Below are positions 63,582 to 64,000 of a stretch of 64,000 bases of DNA, piece after piece; the stretch's first letter is position 1, and the number at the start of each line of letters is the position of its first letter. A program made the position numbers and the translations under genes. The DNA comes from Propionibacteriaceae bacterium (GTDB taxonomy: Bacteria > Actinomycetota > Actinomycetes > Propionibacteriales > Propionibacteriaceae): positions 62,001 to 126,000 of the forward strand of contig WRIJ01000003.1 in assembly GCA_009782785.1 (NCBI GenBank). The letters are read 5' to 3'. The notes under the pieces were generated by a model, which saw nothing but the letters and a program-made list of their open reading frames with translations, did no database searches and was not told where the DNA came from.

Positions 63582-64000
63582 TTATTCACCTGTCCGTGTT
63601 ACCGTGTAGGTGAAAGTAGCCAAACCTTTACTCCACGAGGATACGCTCCCTTGGATTTGGCCAAAGATTCGATGCCCGCTTGGATCTCGGTAACATACTC
63701 GCCCGGCGTGTTGAAGAAAATCACTGATCTGTTTCACTGTGGAACCTTCACCGTCAACAATCGTTGCTGAGCCTGGAATGGCGTAGCTTTTCGCTGGGCC
63801 GTACATTCCTATCGGGTATTCACGATCAGCGGCATTGAAAAGATCTTGTTGACGACCAGGGTTTGCCCCAAGTGTGAGGTTCCCGTAAACACTAATGGAT
63901 TCTTCCCATGTTGCACCGCTTGACACGAATGCCCACCTGTCTTCCCTGACTGTGAGTAACACTTGGGTTGTGATCGAGGTTCCATCATCACCCCAACCAG
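63582..64000 (-). CDS. Phage tail protein (C-terminus, runs off window)
   Basis: The open frame continues past the window edge; the visible C-terminal 139 residues include TVREDRWAFVSSGATWEESI and GRVCYRDPSGHRIFGQIQG. It stops 2 bp before the next tail gene. A minor tail protein by context only. Confidence 0.6.
   Translation of the reverse strand, partial: GWGDDGTSITTQVLLTVREDRWAFVSSGATWEESISVYGNLTLGANPGRQQDLFNAADREYPIGMYGPAKSYAIPGSATIVDGEGSTVKQISDFLQHAGRVCYRDPSGHRIFGQIQGSVSSWSKGLATFTYTVTRTGE

Overview
The window reads as a chromosome segment of a moderate-GC actinomycete (Actinomycetota). The evidence is a ParA-ScpA pair, an rpsB-tsf-pyrH-frr-cdsA-rlmN run, an orn/tRNA-His neighbourhood, an EF-G2 homologue, HisE/HisG, and a tmRNA whose tag ends in DFALAA. 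A Propionibacteriaceae-like host is a guess, not shown by the sequence.

Left part (1-12.4 kb): the start of scpA with parA, then a tyrosine autokinase (BY-kinase) opposite a low-molecular-weight tyrosine phosphatase and a DUF4230 membrane protein. Next come four paralogous single-span membrane proteins with large extracellular domains. Three of them have an 18-bp palindrome (ATGGGGATTAATCCCCAT type) upstream. A DUF234-type ATPase and the tmRNA gene sit between the third and fourth paralogue.

12.4-21.8 kb is a toxin-antitoxin-rich stretch around argG-hisE: a VapBC-like pair, a Panacea (SocA-like) plus Doc-like pair with a degenerate Fic motif, a RelB-like antitoxin with a decayed YoeB-like toxin, and a Phd plus RelE/ParE-like pair. 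It also holds a two-component system, a cluster of four tRNAs (Gly, Cys, Val, Val) and hisG.

22-27.6 kb carries five consecutive zinc-ribbon genes (four membrane proteins and one soluble), followed by a DUF3465 protein whose start codon lies in a hairpin loop, and NAD(P)HX epimerase. A further zinc-ribbon membrane protein lies at 45.3 kb. 28-44 kb is mostly housekeeping: RidA, thioesterase and acyl-CoA ligase; a YdiJ-like FAD/Fe-S oxidoreductase; EttA; an atypical SSB; two dynamin-like GTPases; a PrsW-like protease; tRNA-Arg; an MFS transporter; oligoribonuclease; Dps. At tRNA-His a 60-bp perfect direct repeat flanks a 69-bp multi-hairpin element, and the second copy runs into an N-terminally altered KilA-N-type gene.

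46.5-58.4 kb holds an aldo/keto reductase, the rlmN to rpsB cluster (minus strand), EF-G2, a small HTH gene with a possible broken toxin, a lipoprotein and a VanX-like D-Ala-D-Ala peptidase. From about 58.5 kb to the end lies one end of a prophage. It starts at a 3' half of tRNA-Lys(CTT), the expected att scar, and continues with a lysis cassette and tail genes, all on the minus strand. One tail gene is interrupted by an ImmA/IrrE metallopeptidase plus truncated DUF4411 (PIN) module, and a (TG)12(AG)13 microsatellite lies beside it. Short palindromic repeats (GATATCTGG, then CCTGCGAGTCGC or ATTCCGCG arms) recur in intergenic regions across the window.
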